In this document: positions 8,484 to 16,960 of the stretch, piece after piece
Position numbering within the stretch: the stretch's first letter is position 1
How the letters are laid out: every line of letters begins with the position of its first letter
From: Pseudobacillus lumedeiriae
Lineage (GTDB): Bacteria; Bacillota; Bacilli; Bacillales; Domibacillaceae
Length of the DNA stretch: 64,000 nucleotides
NCBI RefSeq assembly: GCF_044891285.1
Contig: NZ_JAUIYO010000001.1
Span: 372,001-436,000, forward strand
Reading direction: 5' to 3'
Notes under the pieces: generated by a model
What the model was told of the DNA's origin: nothing
Seen by the model: only the letters and a program-made list of their open reading frames with translations
Database searches by the model: none
Translations under genes and position numbers: made by a program

Positions 8484-9431
8484 CTAAGCAGCAACGTCCC
8501 TTTTAGCAAATGTAACAAACGCGAGCAGCTGAAAGATAATATAGTAGACAGCTAGAACCGTGATTGAAAAACTAAGTGTCATACCATCTACAAGTGTTTG
8601 CCCATTTTCAAATTGCAGCAAGTTCGTGTTCGCGAATAGCAGATATTTCGCCCATTCATATTTCATGGCGATAATCATTGTAGCATTTGTACCAATAAAC
8701 AGTAAAAACAACGAAATACCGATAGCCAGTGAACTGCTGCGGAACACGGCAGAGATCATAAATGCCATCGCAGCGAGCATAAATACATCCACTGATTTTA
8801 ACAAATAGATTTTAAGCAAGTAAAGAATCATGCTTTGTTCAACAACTTTTCCGCCTTCATATGCGAGATGGACAGATTCACCGGACGTACCGAACAAGAC
8901 GACTCCTATTAGTGCGGATACCAAGAAAAGCACAGAAATCATGAATAAGCCAAATAGGAAGACAGCGGCATATTTTGAAAAAAGAATGTTCGTACGGCTG
9001 ATGGGGCGGATTAACAACAGTTTTATCGTCCCCCATGTGTATTCACTCGCAACAATGCCAGCTGCAATAATGATCATAAATAAACCAGCAAAGCTAAGTA
9101 AGTCACTGCCTTCTTCAATAAAAGAGAAGACGTTTGTTTTCGTATTAGCCGGCACATTATGTTCGATCCGATACTCATTCACTTTGATCTGGCCTTGCAA
9201 GTATTCTTTACGGTCTTTCGATAAATTGGAGACTTCTTTTAGTTGTTGCTCATAAGCAGCATTTTCTGCTTTGACGACCTGCTGCCAGTTTTGTATCTCT
9301 TTTTGCTTGCTTTCATCATACTTGGTAAAGCCGGCAAACACACCGGCCATAAGAATGAGCAGCCCAATCATCACATACGTGCCTGGCCGTTTGAAAATTT
9401 TAATCCATTCATTTTGAATTAAGCGTACCAT
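8484..9431 (-). CDS. ABC-2 type transporter permease
   Basis: A 315-residue membrane protein: one N-terminal membrane segment, an extracytoplasmic region of about 80 residues, then five further hydrophobic segments. This is the layout of BcrB/NatB-like ABC-2 permeases. IASEYTWGTIKLLLIRPISR is the cytoplasmic coupling stretch typical of the family. It is the last gene of a five-gene operon; its ATG overlaps the stop of the preceding ATPase in an ATGA junction. The substrate is unknown; peptide antibiotic defence is a family-level possibility, not shown here. Confidence 0.88.
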   Translation of the reverse strand: MVRLIQNEWIKIFKRPGTYVMIGLLILMAGVFAGFTKYDESKQKEIQNWQQVVKAENAAYEQQLKEVSNLSKDRKEYLQGQIKVNEYRIEHNVPANTKTNVFSFIEEGSDLLSFAGLFMIIIAAGIVASEYTWGTIKLLLIRPISRTNILFSKYAAVFLFGLFMISVLFLVSALIGVVLFGTSGESVHLAYEGGKVVEQSMILYLLKIYLLKSVDVFMLAAMAFMISAVFRSSSLAIGISLFLLFIGTNATMIIAMKYEWAKYLLFANTNLLQFENGQTLVDGMTLSFSITVLAVYYIIFQLLAFVTFAKRDVAA

Positions 9432-10351
9432 CAGCTCACCGCCTCTTGTTTTTCTGTTATTTCTAGAAATCTTTCTTCTAGTGTTTTCGACAGCTGTTTT
9501 ACCTCGTAAATTTTAAGATTTTTTGAAACAAGTAAACTGATAAGTTCAGGTATTTGTTCTTTATCTGCTTCAACGGATAAACATTCTCCCGCTATTTTCA
9601 CGAGGGCATCCGGAAACGAGGCAGTCATTAATTTAGCAGCTCTTTCTACATGATTGACTTCTATGGAATACATTTCCCGTCCGTCATCTATCCAATCATG
9701 TACAGATTGAACGTTAATCAATTGTCCTTTTTGAATAATCCCAATACGGTCACACATCATTTCCATTTCCGAAAGCAAGTGGCTTGATACGATCACAGCC
9801 ATGCCTTCTTTCTCAGCTAAATCCCGGATATATTGACGGATTTCTTTAATACCTGCAGGATCAAGCCCGTTTGTTGGCTCATCTAGGATTAAAACTCTGG
9901 GGTTGTGCAGCAGTGACTGAGCGATCCCGAGCCTCTGGCGCATGCCGAGTGAATATGTTTTTACTTTGTCGTGAATGCGGCCGCCTAATCCCACAAGCTG
10001 GATGACTTCATCAATTCTCGCTTTCGTCACTCCTTTTTGCATGCGGGCATATTGCTGTAAATTTTCGTAGCCCGATAAAAACTTATACATTTCTGGGTTT
10101 TCTACAATGGCCCCAATTTGACTGACCGCTTTCTCAAAATCCTTTTGGATGCTATGACCGCAAATGAAGATATCTCCATCAGTCAGTTTCATTAAGCCGA
10201 CAATCATACGGATCGTCGTCGTTTTCCCTGCCCCATTCGGCCCAAGAAAGCCAAACACTTCTCCTTTTTGTACCGTAAAACTCAATGAATCAATGATTTT
10301 TTTACCTTTAATCGTTTTTGAAACGTTTTTCAACTCTACTAATGCATTCAT
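9431..10351 (-). CDS. ABC transporter ATP-binding protein (BcrA-like)
   Basis: A 306-residue ATPase with Walker A GPNGAGKTT, signature YSLGMRQRLGIAQ, Walker B VLILDEPTNGLDPAG and an H-loop SSHLLSEM. The C-terminal extension of about 80 residues is typical of BcrA/DrrA-type subunits that pair with ABC-2 permeases. It lies directly upstream of, and overlaps by one base, the permease gene, so the two probably form one exporter. It is the fourth gene of the GntR-controlled operon. Confidence 0.9.
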   Translation of the reverse strand: MNALVELKNVSKTIKGKKIIDSLSFTVQKGEVFGFLGPNGAGKTTTIRMIVGLMKLTDGDIFICGHSIQKDFEKAVSQIGAIVENPEMYKFLSGYENLQQYARMQKGVTKARIDEVIQLVGLGGRIHDKVKTYSLGMRQRLGIAQSLLHNPRVLILDEPTNGLDPAGIKEIRQYIRDLAEKEGMAVIVSSHLLSEMEMMCDRIGIIQKGQLINVQSVHDWIDDGREMYSIEVNHVERAAKLMTASFPDALVKIAGECLSVEADKEQIPELISLLVSKNLKIYEVKQLSKTLEERFLEITEKQEAVS

Positions 10352-10362
10352 GAGTTCTCCCC

Positions 10363-11052
10363 CTACTTATAATTACTTTTTAGCCATTGCAGCACAGATA
10401 CTCCCTCTTCTTCACGAAGAGCTTCTACGCGGCAATGCCCGCGCACTTTCCCCTCATCTAAAATAATGGCCTCTTCTAACACAGGTTCGATTTCCGTAAT
10501 TTCGTGAGTAGTAATAATGACCGTCTGCTCGCCGAAGTCAATAAACGAAACAAGCCCTTTCACAATCGTGTCACGGACCATCGGATCGAGTCCTAGAAAC
10601 GGTTCATCCAAAAGCAGCACCGGCGCTTCACGGGAAAGAACGAGCAGCAGCTTCAATCGTCCTTGCTGCCCTTTTGACAATTTTGCTGTTTTTTGATGAC
10701 GCTCAAGATTCATAAACTGAATCAGTTCTTCCGCTTTTTCCATTGAAAAGTCGGCATACTGCGAAGCAAAGAAATCAATCATTTGCTGGACGGTCAATCC
10801 TGGATAAATCATGCCTTCACTTGCTAAATACGCCACATCCTTTGCCACATGACGGCTCACTCCTGCCCCATTGATCTGGATGTCGCCCTTTGTTGGAATT
10901 ACGAGGCCGGCGATCATTTTCATCATCGTCGACTTTCCACTGCCATTTGGTCCGAGAACGCCATACACTTTTCCTTTCTCGAATCGCAGACTCATGTCAT
11001 CTAACGCTTTTCGCTTGCCATAATCTTTCGTGACGTGTCTAAGTTCAATCAT
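10363..11052 (-). CDS. ABC transporter ATP-binding protein (YtrB-like)
   Basis: A shorter ATPase of 229 residues with Walker A GPNGSGKST, signature LSKGQQGRLKLLL and Walker B VLLLDEPFLGLDP. Such proteins usually follow a small GntR regulator, as in the YtrA-YtrB pairing of Bacillus. The start is at ATG 11052 (MIELRHVTKDYG) with GAGAG upstream; the open frame extends 25 codons further but that would overlap the regulator. It may energise the membrane protein encoded first in the operon. Confidence 0.88.
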   Translation of the reverse strand: MIELRHVTKDYGKRKALDDMSLRFEKGKVYGVLGPNGSGKSTMMKMIAGLVIPTKGDIQINGAGVSRHVAKDVAYLASEGMIYPGLTVQQMIDFFASQYADFSMEKAEELIQFMNLERHQKTAKLSKGQQGRLKLLLVLSREAPVLLLDEPFLGLDPMVRDTIVKGLVSFIDFGEQTVIITTHEITEIEPVLEEAIILDEGKVRGHCRVEALREEEGVSVLQWLKSNYK

Positions 11053-11056
11053 TATC

Positions 11057-11428
11057 TCACTCTCCCTTTTTAGATAAAAATTGCTCGATCGCTTCCGTGA
11101 TCTCTTTATCCTCTGCACCAATCCCACGCATGTTTTGTATGAATGTTTCGATCATTTCCTTTTGAATTTCTATCCTTAGCTGCCTTTTCATGTCAGTTTG
11201 TTCTGTCATAAACGTCCCCTGCCCTCTTTTCGTTTCTACCACACCCATGCGCTCAAGCTCCCCATATGTCCGTTGAATCGTATTCGGATTCACTCCTGAC
11301 TGGATCGCCATCTCTCTGACTGACGGCAGCTTTTCACCAGGGCTGATTTCCCCGCGGACAAACTGATGGATGATTCGATCAGCAAGTTGACTGTATATTG
11401 GTTTCGATGTTTTGAATTCCTCGGTCAT
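11057..11428 (-). CDS. GntR-family transcriptional regulator (YtrA subfamily)
   Basis: A 123-residue regulator. The N-terminal winged helix (IYSQLADRIIHQFVRGEI, LPSVREMAIQSGVNPNTIQR, GQGTF) is followed by only about 45 residues, too short for a ligand domain of the FadR or HutC type and typical of YtrA-type regulators. It is the second gene of the operon it probably represses; a palindrome overlaps the operon promoter at 12231-12250. The gap to the upstream gene is three bases and to the downstream gene four. Confidence 0.9.
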   Translation of the reverse strand: MTEEFKTSKPIYSQLADRIIHQFVRGEISPGEKLPSVREMAIQSGVNPNTIQRTYGELERMGVVETKRGQGTFMTEQTDMKRQLRIEIQKEMIETFIQNMRGIGAEDKEITEAIEQFLSKKGE

Positions 11429-11431
11429 ATC

Positions 11432-12208
11432 TTACACCTCTACTTTTCGATTGAGCAGCCAAGCAGCAGCTAAAAATAAAGCAACATGAAAAAGAATAGA
11501 GAGGATCATCGGCCAAAGCTGAAGATCACCATTCACTACAGAAAAACGCATGCCTCCTATCCCCCATGCACTTTCACCTGTTTCTCCTATATTAACTGTC
11601 CAGCTTGCAAACCACTTTTGAATAAGCGGGATTTGCATCACTTTGGCTGTTCCCCACTGTACAAGGAAATAGACCCCCATCACCAACAGCCAACGTATTT
11701 TCTTTAACACCGGATACCCATTCAGCGAATGATAAACTGTCCAAAGAAACAATCCCCAAATCGCAAAATACAAAGCTCCAGCAGTAAGAGCGATATTTAA
11801 TAAAAACCCTTCTGTGTAAGGCAGTCTATTGTCTGATGTGTTGATCAATCCTTCTGGTAATGCAATGTTCAAAGAGATAAGCGCCAATACGTCTGTCAAT
11901 ACTAAAGAAACGAAAAAAACGAGCAGGCCAATCAGCATTTTGGAAAGCAACAGCTTGATCCCGCCCGCTGTACCATGCAGCCAATAATGTCCTTTTTCTT
12001 CAGACTTCAGCAACATCATTTCTGTAATTCCTAAAAGCCCGACATGAAAAAAATAAATAGCAAAGAGAAACGGAAACACCAAATAAAATTTTCCATAATA
12101 AACAGCAAAAGCAACTCCGCAGAAATACGCGGCCAACACTAAAGTCAGCCATAACCAAAAGTAATTTTTAATGAGCAAAAAATCCTTTTTCAACAGCCCT
12201 TGAAACAT
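11432..12208 (-). CDS. Membrane protein, probable ABC-2-like permease
   Basis: A 258-residue protein with six or more hydrophobic segments (for example LWLTLVLAAYFCGVAFAVYY and ILFHVALFLAAAWLL). There are no recognisable motifs. It is the first gene of the operon, directly ahead of the GntR regulator and the YtrB-like ATPase, so it is probably the membrane partner of that ATPase. The ATG at 12208 has a G-rich site (GGGGGATGACG) upstream. Annotation as a permease is inference from topology and position. Confidence 0.75.
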   Translation of the reverse strand: MFQGLLKKDFLLIKNYFWLWLTLVLAAYFCGVAFAVYYGKFYLVFPFLFAIYFFHVGLLGITEMMLLKSEEKGHYWLHGTAGGIKLLLSKMLIGLLVFFVSLVLTDVLALISLNIALPEGLINTSDNRLPYTEGFLLNIALTAGALYFAIWGLFLWTVYHSLNGYPVLKKIRWLLVMGVYFLVQWGTAKVMQIPLIQKWFASWTVNIGETGESAWGIGGMRFSVVNGDLQLWPMILSILFHVALFLAAAWLLNRKVEV

Positions 12209-12230
12209 TCGTCATCCCCCCATGTATTAC

Positions 12231-12272
12231 TGTACTAGTTTAATAGTACACTAGGACAAGATTGACTGTCAA
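12231..12272 (-). promoter_or_regulatory. Promoter with embedded palindromic operator for the GntR-ABC operon
   Basis: On the minus strand the -35 is TTGACA (12267-12272) and the -10 is TACTAT (12243-12248), with 18 bases between. A perfect palindrome, TGTACT (12231-12236) with AGTACA (12245-12250), covers the -10 and the start site. A YtrA-type GntR protein binding here would block RNA polymerase. The repressor link is inferred from position. Confidence 0.75.
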
Positions 12273-12319
12273 CTTCATTTTCCAATTTTTTCTCAAAACA
12301 AAAACCTAACCGAAGATCT

Positions 12320-12357
12320 CCTGCGGGGAAAGTGAAGCGCCTAAAACGGAAATCAAC
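12320..12357 (-). repeat. Degenerate interspersed repeat (family C)
   Basis: Read on the minus strand it gives GTTGATTTCCGTTTTAGGCG and continues into a CTTCAC..CCCGCAGG stretch. It resembles segments near 21965, 31620 and 60540. It is non-coding and probably a decayed repeat. Confidence 0.4.
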
Positions 12358-12369
12358 CGACAACCATAC

Positions 12370-12411
12370 AAAAAAGGAGCGTCCCTAAAAGTTATACTTT
12401 TGGAACACTCC
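12370..12411 (-). terminator. Terminator-like hairpin
   Basis: On minus, GGAGTGTTCC-AAAAGT pairs with ACTTTT-GGGACGCTCC and is followed by six T. No gene on minus ends immediately before it; ypzI already has its own terminator at 12429-12462. It may belong to the adjacent repeat. Confidence 0.55.
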
Positions 12412-12428
12412 ACTAAAACTCTCAAAAA

Positions 12429-12462
12429 AAACAGCCCGCATATCATCACATGCGGGCTGTTT
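12429..12462 (-). terminator. Terminator of the ypzI-like gene
   Basis: A 13-bp perfect stem (AAACAGCCCGCAT and its complement), loop of eight, followed on the minus strand by a run of T. Confidence 0.88.
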
Positions 12463-12463
12463 C

Positions 12464-12601
12464 TTATGATTCATTTATGCTCTTGCCAGCTTCTCCATCT
12501 TTTTCATACCGTGTCGCGCCTCCGTAATGCAGCGCTTGATCCCGGTCGGACTGTACTTTCTTTTGGCTCCTAAGCTTTTTTTCTTGTCGATCTTTTCCCA
12601 T
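12464..12601 (-). CDS. YpzI-family small protein
   Basis: A 45-residue ORF beginning MGKDRQEKKLRSQKKVQSDR and continuing with DQALHYGGATRYEKDGEAGK. It matches the short, highly charged YpzI family found across Bacillaceae (conserved MGKDRQEKKL start and GAT core). The ATG is preceded by GAGGTGATAAAA. It ends just before a strong terminator. The function is unknown; the protein is hydrophilic without membrane or signal segments. The assignment rests on the distinctive N-terminus. Confidence 0.8.
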   Translation of the reverse strand: MGKDRQEKKLRSQKKVQSDRDQALHYGGATRYEKDGEAGKSINES

Positions 12602-12648
12602 TTTTATCACCTCTGTTTATAACGTGTCCGAGACAGAGGGTTTTATAC

Positions 12649-13416
12649 TTATTTTTCATCGCTGACACGGGTAACTTTAATGCCTTTCAGCAATTCCCTA
12701 ACGACATAACTGGCCATAATCAACCCGCAGGCGGAAGGCACGAACGCATTGGAAGCTGGCGGCATCTTTGCTTTACGGATGGGCGCTTCATCATTGCCGA
12801 CCACTTTGCGGACATCTTCACGAATAACAAGCGGGCTTTCATCGGAAAATACAACTGGAATTCCCTTGCGGATGCCTTCTTTTCTGAGACGTGTGCGGAT
12901 GACTTTAGCGATCGGATCTGTATGTGTTTTCGAAATATCCACAATGTTAAAGCGTGTCGGATCAAGTTTATTCGCTGCTCCCATACTGGAGATAATCGGG
13001 ATATTACGTTTTAAGCATTCTTTCATCAAATGAATTTTGTACGAAATCGTGTCCGATGCATCTACAACAAAATCTAAATCATAGCTAAAAAATTGTTCAT
13101 ATGTTTCTTCTGTATAAAACATGTTCAGCGCAATCACTTCGCATTCCGGATTAATGTCAGCAATACGTTCTTTCATTACATCTGTTTTTGGCTGACCGAT
13201 CGTCGATAAAAGCGCCGGCAGCTGACGGTTAATATTCGTAATGTCCACTGTATCCTTATCGACAAGCACGAGACGGCCAACACCCGAGCGGGCCAGTGCT
13301 TCAACAGAAAATGAGCCGACACCGCCGATACCAAGAATGGCAACAGTGCTGCCTTTTAAAATATCGAGTCCTTCTTGTCCGAAGGCAAGTTCATTGCGTG
13401 AAAATTGATGCAGCAT
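12649..13416 (-). CDS. tcdA: tRNA threonylcarbamoyladenosine dehydratase
   Basis: An E1-like, ATP-dependent enzyme that cyclises t6A37 of tRNA to ct6A. At 255 residues it has the nucleotide-binding GIGGVGSFSVEALARSGVG, the DKDTVDITNINRQLPAL adenylation segment, the VDASDTISYK motif and the late PSACGLIMASYVVREL. The start is placed at ATG 13416 (MLHQFSRNELAFGQEG) with GGAGTGA upstream; the open frame runs 27 codons further without a better site. It is YrvM in B. subtilis, beside 6S RNA and aspS as here. Confidence 0.92.
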   Translation of the reverse strand: MLHQFSRNELAFGQEGLDILKGSTVAILGIGGVGSFSVEALARSGVGRLVLVDKDTVDITNINRQLPALLSTIGQPKTDVMKERIADINPECEVIALNMFYTEETYEQFFSYDLDFVVDASDTISYKIHLMKECLKRNIPIISSMGAANKLDPTRFNIVDISKTHTDPIAKVIRTRLRKEGIRKGIPVVFSDESPLVIREDVRKVVGNDEAPIRKAKMPPASNAFVPSACGLIMASYVVRELLKGIKVTRVSDEK

Positions 13417-13565
13417 TGATAGGATCACTCCATAACTAAAATAATGTATTGTTATCTTTTCAGATAGGATTAATCTTACTGGAAAATAATCATCCAATCA
13501 ATCTTTTCCCCATTTTTCCGAACAAAAGGATTCTCCCTGCGCTGATGATTACCTATCTAAACAAC

Positions 13566-13594
13566 AAAAAACAGCCCCTGATTATCAGGAGCTG
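13566..13594 (-). terminator. Terminator of the 6S RNA gene
   Basis: On minus, CAGCTCCTGAT pairs imperfectly with ATCAGGGGCTG and is followed by six T. Confidence 0.8.
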
Positions 13595-13610
13595 CGGATC
13601 ATCCTTGTTA

Positions 13611-13811
13611 TAGAGGGAAAGTCCCAATCGTGCCGTCTTATGGATCTATATGTTTTGAACCCGCACTAGGCAGGTGGGTGCTCTATAGCAAATTTTGTAA
13701 GTCCTCAGCCAATGAGGCATGTACGCCATTTACAAACCCGAGCTCCCGTCACATACATTGTTCGGTCAAAACAGATAGTGAAAATAAACGTACACATCAG
13801 GACTTCCCTTC
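13611..13811 (-). ncRNA. ssrS: 6S RNA (6S-1 type)
   Basis: 6S RNA mimics an open promoter and sequesters SigA RNA polymerase. Read on the minus strand, the 5' part has AAGTCCTGATGTGT, the usual 6S-1 opening in Bacillus, and AGGGAAGTCC near the 5' end pairs with GGGACTTTCCCT at the 3' end to close the long rod. The locus between aspS and tcdA is where B. subtilis bsrA lies. A promoter sits just upstream and a terminator just downstream. The length is about 200 nt; ends are approximate. Confidence 0.88.
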
Positions 13812-13820
13812 ATTGGAATT

Positions 13821-13849
13821 ATGATACCACATGAAAATGCAGTTTTCAA
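13821..13849 (-). promoter_or_regulatory. SigA promoter of 6S RNA
   Basis: The -35 is TTGAAA (13844-13849) and the -10 is TATCAT (13821-13826), with an exact 17-base spacer. The start is expected near 13813. Confidence 0.78.
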
Positions 13850-13874
13850 CTCGAATTGTCTAAATATTTAAAAA

Positions 13875-15650
13875 TTATTTTTTCGCTGTTTCACGAATTC
13901 TTAAGTGCAGTTCTTGAAGCTGGCTTGGGCTTACTTCACTCGGTGCATCCATCAGCAGGTCACTCGCGCTTGCTGTTTTCGGGAATGCAATCGTATCACG
14001 CAAGTTCGTACGGCCTGAAAGAAGCATGACCATCCGATCCAGTCCAAGTGCGATACCGCCATGAGGAGGTGTTCCATATTCAAATGCATCTAGCAAGAAA
14101 CCGAATTGTTCTTTCGCTTCCTCTTGCGTAAAGCCAAGAACTTCAAACATTTTCTCTTGAATATCGCGCTCGAAAATCCGAATGGATCCGCCGCCGAGTT
14201 CATATCCGTTTAAGACGATGTCATACGCCTGTGCGCGTACTTTTTGCGGCTCATCATTCAGATGTGGCAAATCTTCACGCACTGGCATCGTAAATGGGTG
14301 GTGAGCTGCATAGTAGCGTTTTTCTTCTTCATCATATTCAAGCAGCGGCCAATCCGTCACCCATAAGAAATTAAATTTGTTTTCATCAATCAATCCACGT
14401 TCTTTCGCCAGTTTGAGACGAAGTGCTCCGAGTGCATCAGCAACAATTGACTTTTTGTCAGCAACGAACAGCAGTAAATCCCCTTCTGCCGCTTCGGCTG
14501 AAGCCAGCAATCCAGCTTGCTCTTCTTCTGAGAAGAATTTCGCAATTGGTCCCTTTAAGCCATCTGCTTCCACTTTCATCCAAGCGAGCCCCTTAGCACC
14601 ATATATAGCAGCAAATTCAGTCAATGCATCCACATCTTTACGGGAATAGTCAACGGCTCCGCCTTTCACATTGATCAATTTCACTTGACCGCCGCTTTCT
14701 ACCGCACCAGCAAATACTTTAAAGCCAGAACCTTTCACTTGTTCGGATACATCTACGAGCTCCATGCCGAAGCGAGTATCTGGTTTGTCAGATCCAAAGC
14801 GGTTCATCGCTTCGTCATACGTCATCCGTGGAAATGCTTCTGTCATCTCGATTCCCTTTACACGCTTCAGCACACGCTTCAGCATTTCTTCTGCCATCGC
14901 CATAATGTCTTCTTGACTCATAAAACTTGCTTCGATGTCAATTTGTGTAAATTCAGGCTGGCGGTCTGCACGCAAGTCTTCATCGCGGAAACAGCGGGCG
15001 ATTTGGTAATAACGGTCAAAGCCAGATACCATTAACAGCTGTTTGAAAATTTGCGGCGACTGCGGCAGCGCATAAAATTCGCCTCCGTGGACGCGGCTCG
15101 GGACTAAATAATCGCGGGCGCCTTCCGGTGTACTTTTCGTTAAAATAGGTGTTTCTACATCGAGAAATCCTTCTTCGTCAAGATAGTCGCGCACTGTTTT
15201 AGTAATATCGCTGCGCATTTTGAACGTTTCATACATAACTGGACGGCGCAGGTCCATGTAACGGTATTTTAAACGAATATCCTCTGCCACTTCCGTTGAA
15301 TCTTCAATTGGGAATGGAGGTGTTTTCGCTTCACTTAAAATAGTTACTTGATTCACTTTAATTTCAATTTTTCCTGTAGCGATATTTTCATTAATCGTGC
15401 TTTCATCGCGGGCAATAACCGTCCCTTGAATATCTAACACATATTCGTTACGTACTTTTTCAGCTACAGCCAGCGCTTCTGCTGATGTTTCTGAATCAAA
15501 TACGATTTGGACAATACCTGTACGGTCGCGGAGATCAATAAAAATAACTCCTCCTAAATCTCTGCGGCGCTGCGCCCATCCTTTTAATGTCACTTGTTCT
15601 CCAATATGCTGCTCTGATACCTTTCCGCATTCATAAGTTCTGCCAAACAT
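13875..15650 (-). CDS. aspS: Aspartyl-tRNA synthetase
   Basis: Class IIb synthetase charging tRNA-Asp, 591 residues as usual for the bacterial type. An N-terminal OB anticodon-binding domain (about 1-105) is followed by the catalytic core with QSPQIFKQLLMVSGFDRYYQ, the class II motif FRDEDLRADRQPEFTQ, the bacterial insertion, and GLDRMVMLL near the C-terminus. Its ATG directly abuts the hisS stop with no gap, with GGAGGAAAAATAA upstream, so it is the second gene of the T-box-controlled hisS-aspS operon. Confidence 0.97.
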   Translation of the reverse strand: MFGRTYECGKVSEQHIGEQVTLKGWAQRRRDLGGVIFIDLRDRTGIVQIVFDSETSAEALAVAEKVRNEYVLDIQGTVIARDESTINENIATGKIEIKVNQVTILSEAKTPPFPIEDSTEVAEDIRLKYRYMDLRRPVMYETFKMRSDITKTVRDYLDEEGFLDVETPILTKSTPEGARDYLVPSRVHGGEFYALPQSPQIFKQLLMVSGFDRYYQIARCFRDEDLRADRQPEFTQIDIEASFMSQEDIMAMAEEMLKRVLKRVKGIEMTEAFPRMTYDEAMNRFGSDKPDTRFGMELVDVSEQVKGSGFKVFAGAVESGGQVKLINVKGGAVDYSRKDVDALTEFAAIYGAKGLAWMKVEADGLKGPIAKFFSEEEQAGLLASAEAAEGDLLLFVADKKSIVADALGALRLKLAKERGLIDENKFNFLWVTDWPLLEYDEEEKRYYAAHHPFTMPVREDLPHLNDEPQKVRAQAYDIVLNGYELGGGSIRIFERDIQEKMFEVLGFTQEEAKEQFGFLLDAFEYGTPPHGGIALGLDRMVMLLSGRTNLRDTIAFPKTASASDLLMDAPSEVSPSQLQELHLRIRETAKK

Positions 15651-16928
15651 TTATTTTTCCTCCATCTTCTGCTGTAATGTATCAATGAATTGGTCAAGCG
15701 CTACTTCTTGCTGCTCGCCCGTTTCCATGTTTTTCAAATTAATTTTATTTTCCTTCAACTCATCTTCACCAAGAATTGCTACAAATTTCGCTTTTAAACG
15801 ATCGGCTGCTTTAAACTGCGCTTTCATTTTTCGATCTTGGTAATCACGTTCAGCTTTGATGCCCGCTTTTCGTAAATCATGAACAAGCTTCACTGTATAA
15901 TCTTTCGCTTCTTCGCCGAGAGAAGCGACATAACAGTCAAGGCGGCTTTCATCTTCCCATTCAATCCCCTCTGCTTCCATAGCGGCAAGAAATCTTTCCA
16001 TGCTGAAGGCAAAGCCGATACCTGGTACATCTGGTCCGCCCATTTGACTGACTAATCCATTGTAACGCCCGCCCCCGCAAAGGGTCGTAATCGCTCCAAA
16101 TCCTTCCGCTCTGCTCATAATCTCAAATGCAGTGTGGTTATAGTAATCCAACCCGCGGACGAGAGTCGGATCGACCGTAAAGTCGATGTCCAGTGCGGTT
16201 AAATACTGCTGCACTTTTTCAAAATATGTACGGGAATATTCATTTAAATAGGTTAAAATCGACGGTGCCGATTTCATCAATTCATGATCACGGTCTTTTT
16301 TGCAGTCAAGAATACGCATTGGGTTTTTCTCAAGACGACTTTGACAGTCTTCACAAAACTCCCCAATCTGCGGCTGAAAGTGCCCAATAAGCGCTGCTCT
16401 ATGAGCGATACGGCTTTCTGTGTCACCTAGTGAATTCACAACGAGTTCAATTTTTTGCAGTCCAGCCGCTTGATAAATATCCATGATCAGAGCGATCACT
16501 TCAGCGTCAATTGCCGGGTCCTCACTGCCAATAGCTTCTACACCAAATTGAACAAATTGACGGTATCGTCCAGATTGTGGACGTTCGTAGCGGAACATAG
16601 GCCCCTGATAATATAGCTTAACCGGCTGATTCGGATCACCAAACATTTTGTTTTCCACAAAAGAGCGGACAGTCGCTGCGGTTCCTTCCGGCCGGAGGGT
16701 TAAGCTGCGGTCGCCGCGGTCGGTAAAAGTGTACATTTCTTTTTGCACGATATCTGTCGTGTCCCCAACACCTCTTTGAAATAATTCCGTATGCTCAAAA
16801 ATCGGCGTCCGAATTTCTTTATACTGATAATTGCGGCAAATATCCGTAGCGATTTTTTCAATACGCTGCCACTTTTCCACCGTTCCCGGTAAAATATCTT
16901 GTGTGCCGCGTGGAATGCTTACACTCAT
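15651..16928 (-). CDS. hisS: Histidyl-tRNA synthetase
   Basis: Class II synthetase charging tRNA-His, 425 residues. It begins SIPRGTQDILPG, contains motif 2 (RYERPQSGRYRQFVQFG) and the two histidine motifs LVRGLDYYNHTAFE and CGGGRYNGL, and ends with the anticodon-binding domain. The start is ATG 16928 with GGAGGAACAATC upstream; the longer open frame would run into the upstream repeat. It is expressed from a promoter near 17480 through a T-box leader. An unusual 190-bp repeat lies between that leader and the ribosome binding site. Confidence 0.97.
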   Translation of the reverse strand: MSVSIPRGTQDILPGTVEKWQRIEKIATDICRNYQYKEIRTPIFEHTELFQRGVGDTTDIVQKEMYTFTDRGDRSLTLRPEGTAATVRSFVENKMFGDPNQPVKLYYQGPMFRYERPQSGRYRQFVQFGVEAIGSEDPAIDAEVIALIMDIYQAAGLQKIELVVNSLGDTESRIAHRAALIGHFQPQIGEFCEDCQSRLEKNPMRILDCKKDRDHELMKSAPSILTYLNEYSRTYFEKVQQYLTALDIDFTVDPTLVRGLDYYNHTAFEIMSRAEGFGAITTLCGGGRYNGLVSQMGGPDVPGIGFAFSMERFLAAMEAEGIEWEDESRLDCYVASLGEEAKDYTVKLVHDLRKAGIKAERDYQDRKMKAQFKAADRLKAKFVAILGEDELKENKINLKNMETGEQQEVALDQFIDTLQQKMEEK

Positions 16929-16960
16929 GATTGTTCCTCCTTCAAATAAAATGAAATTCC

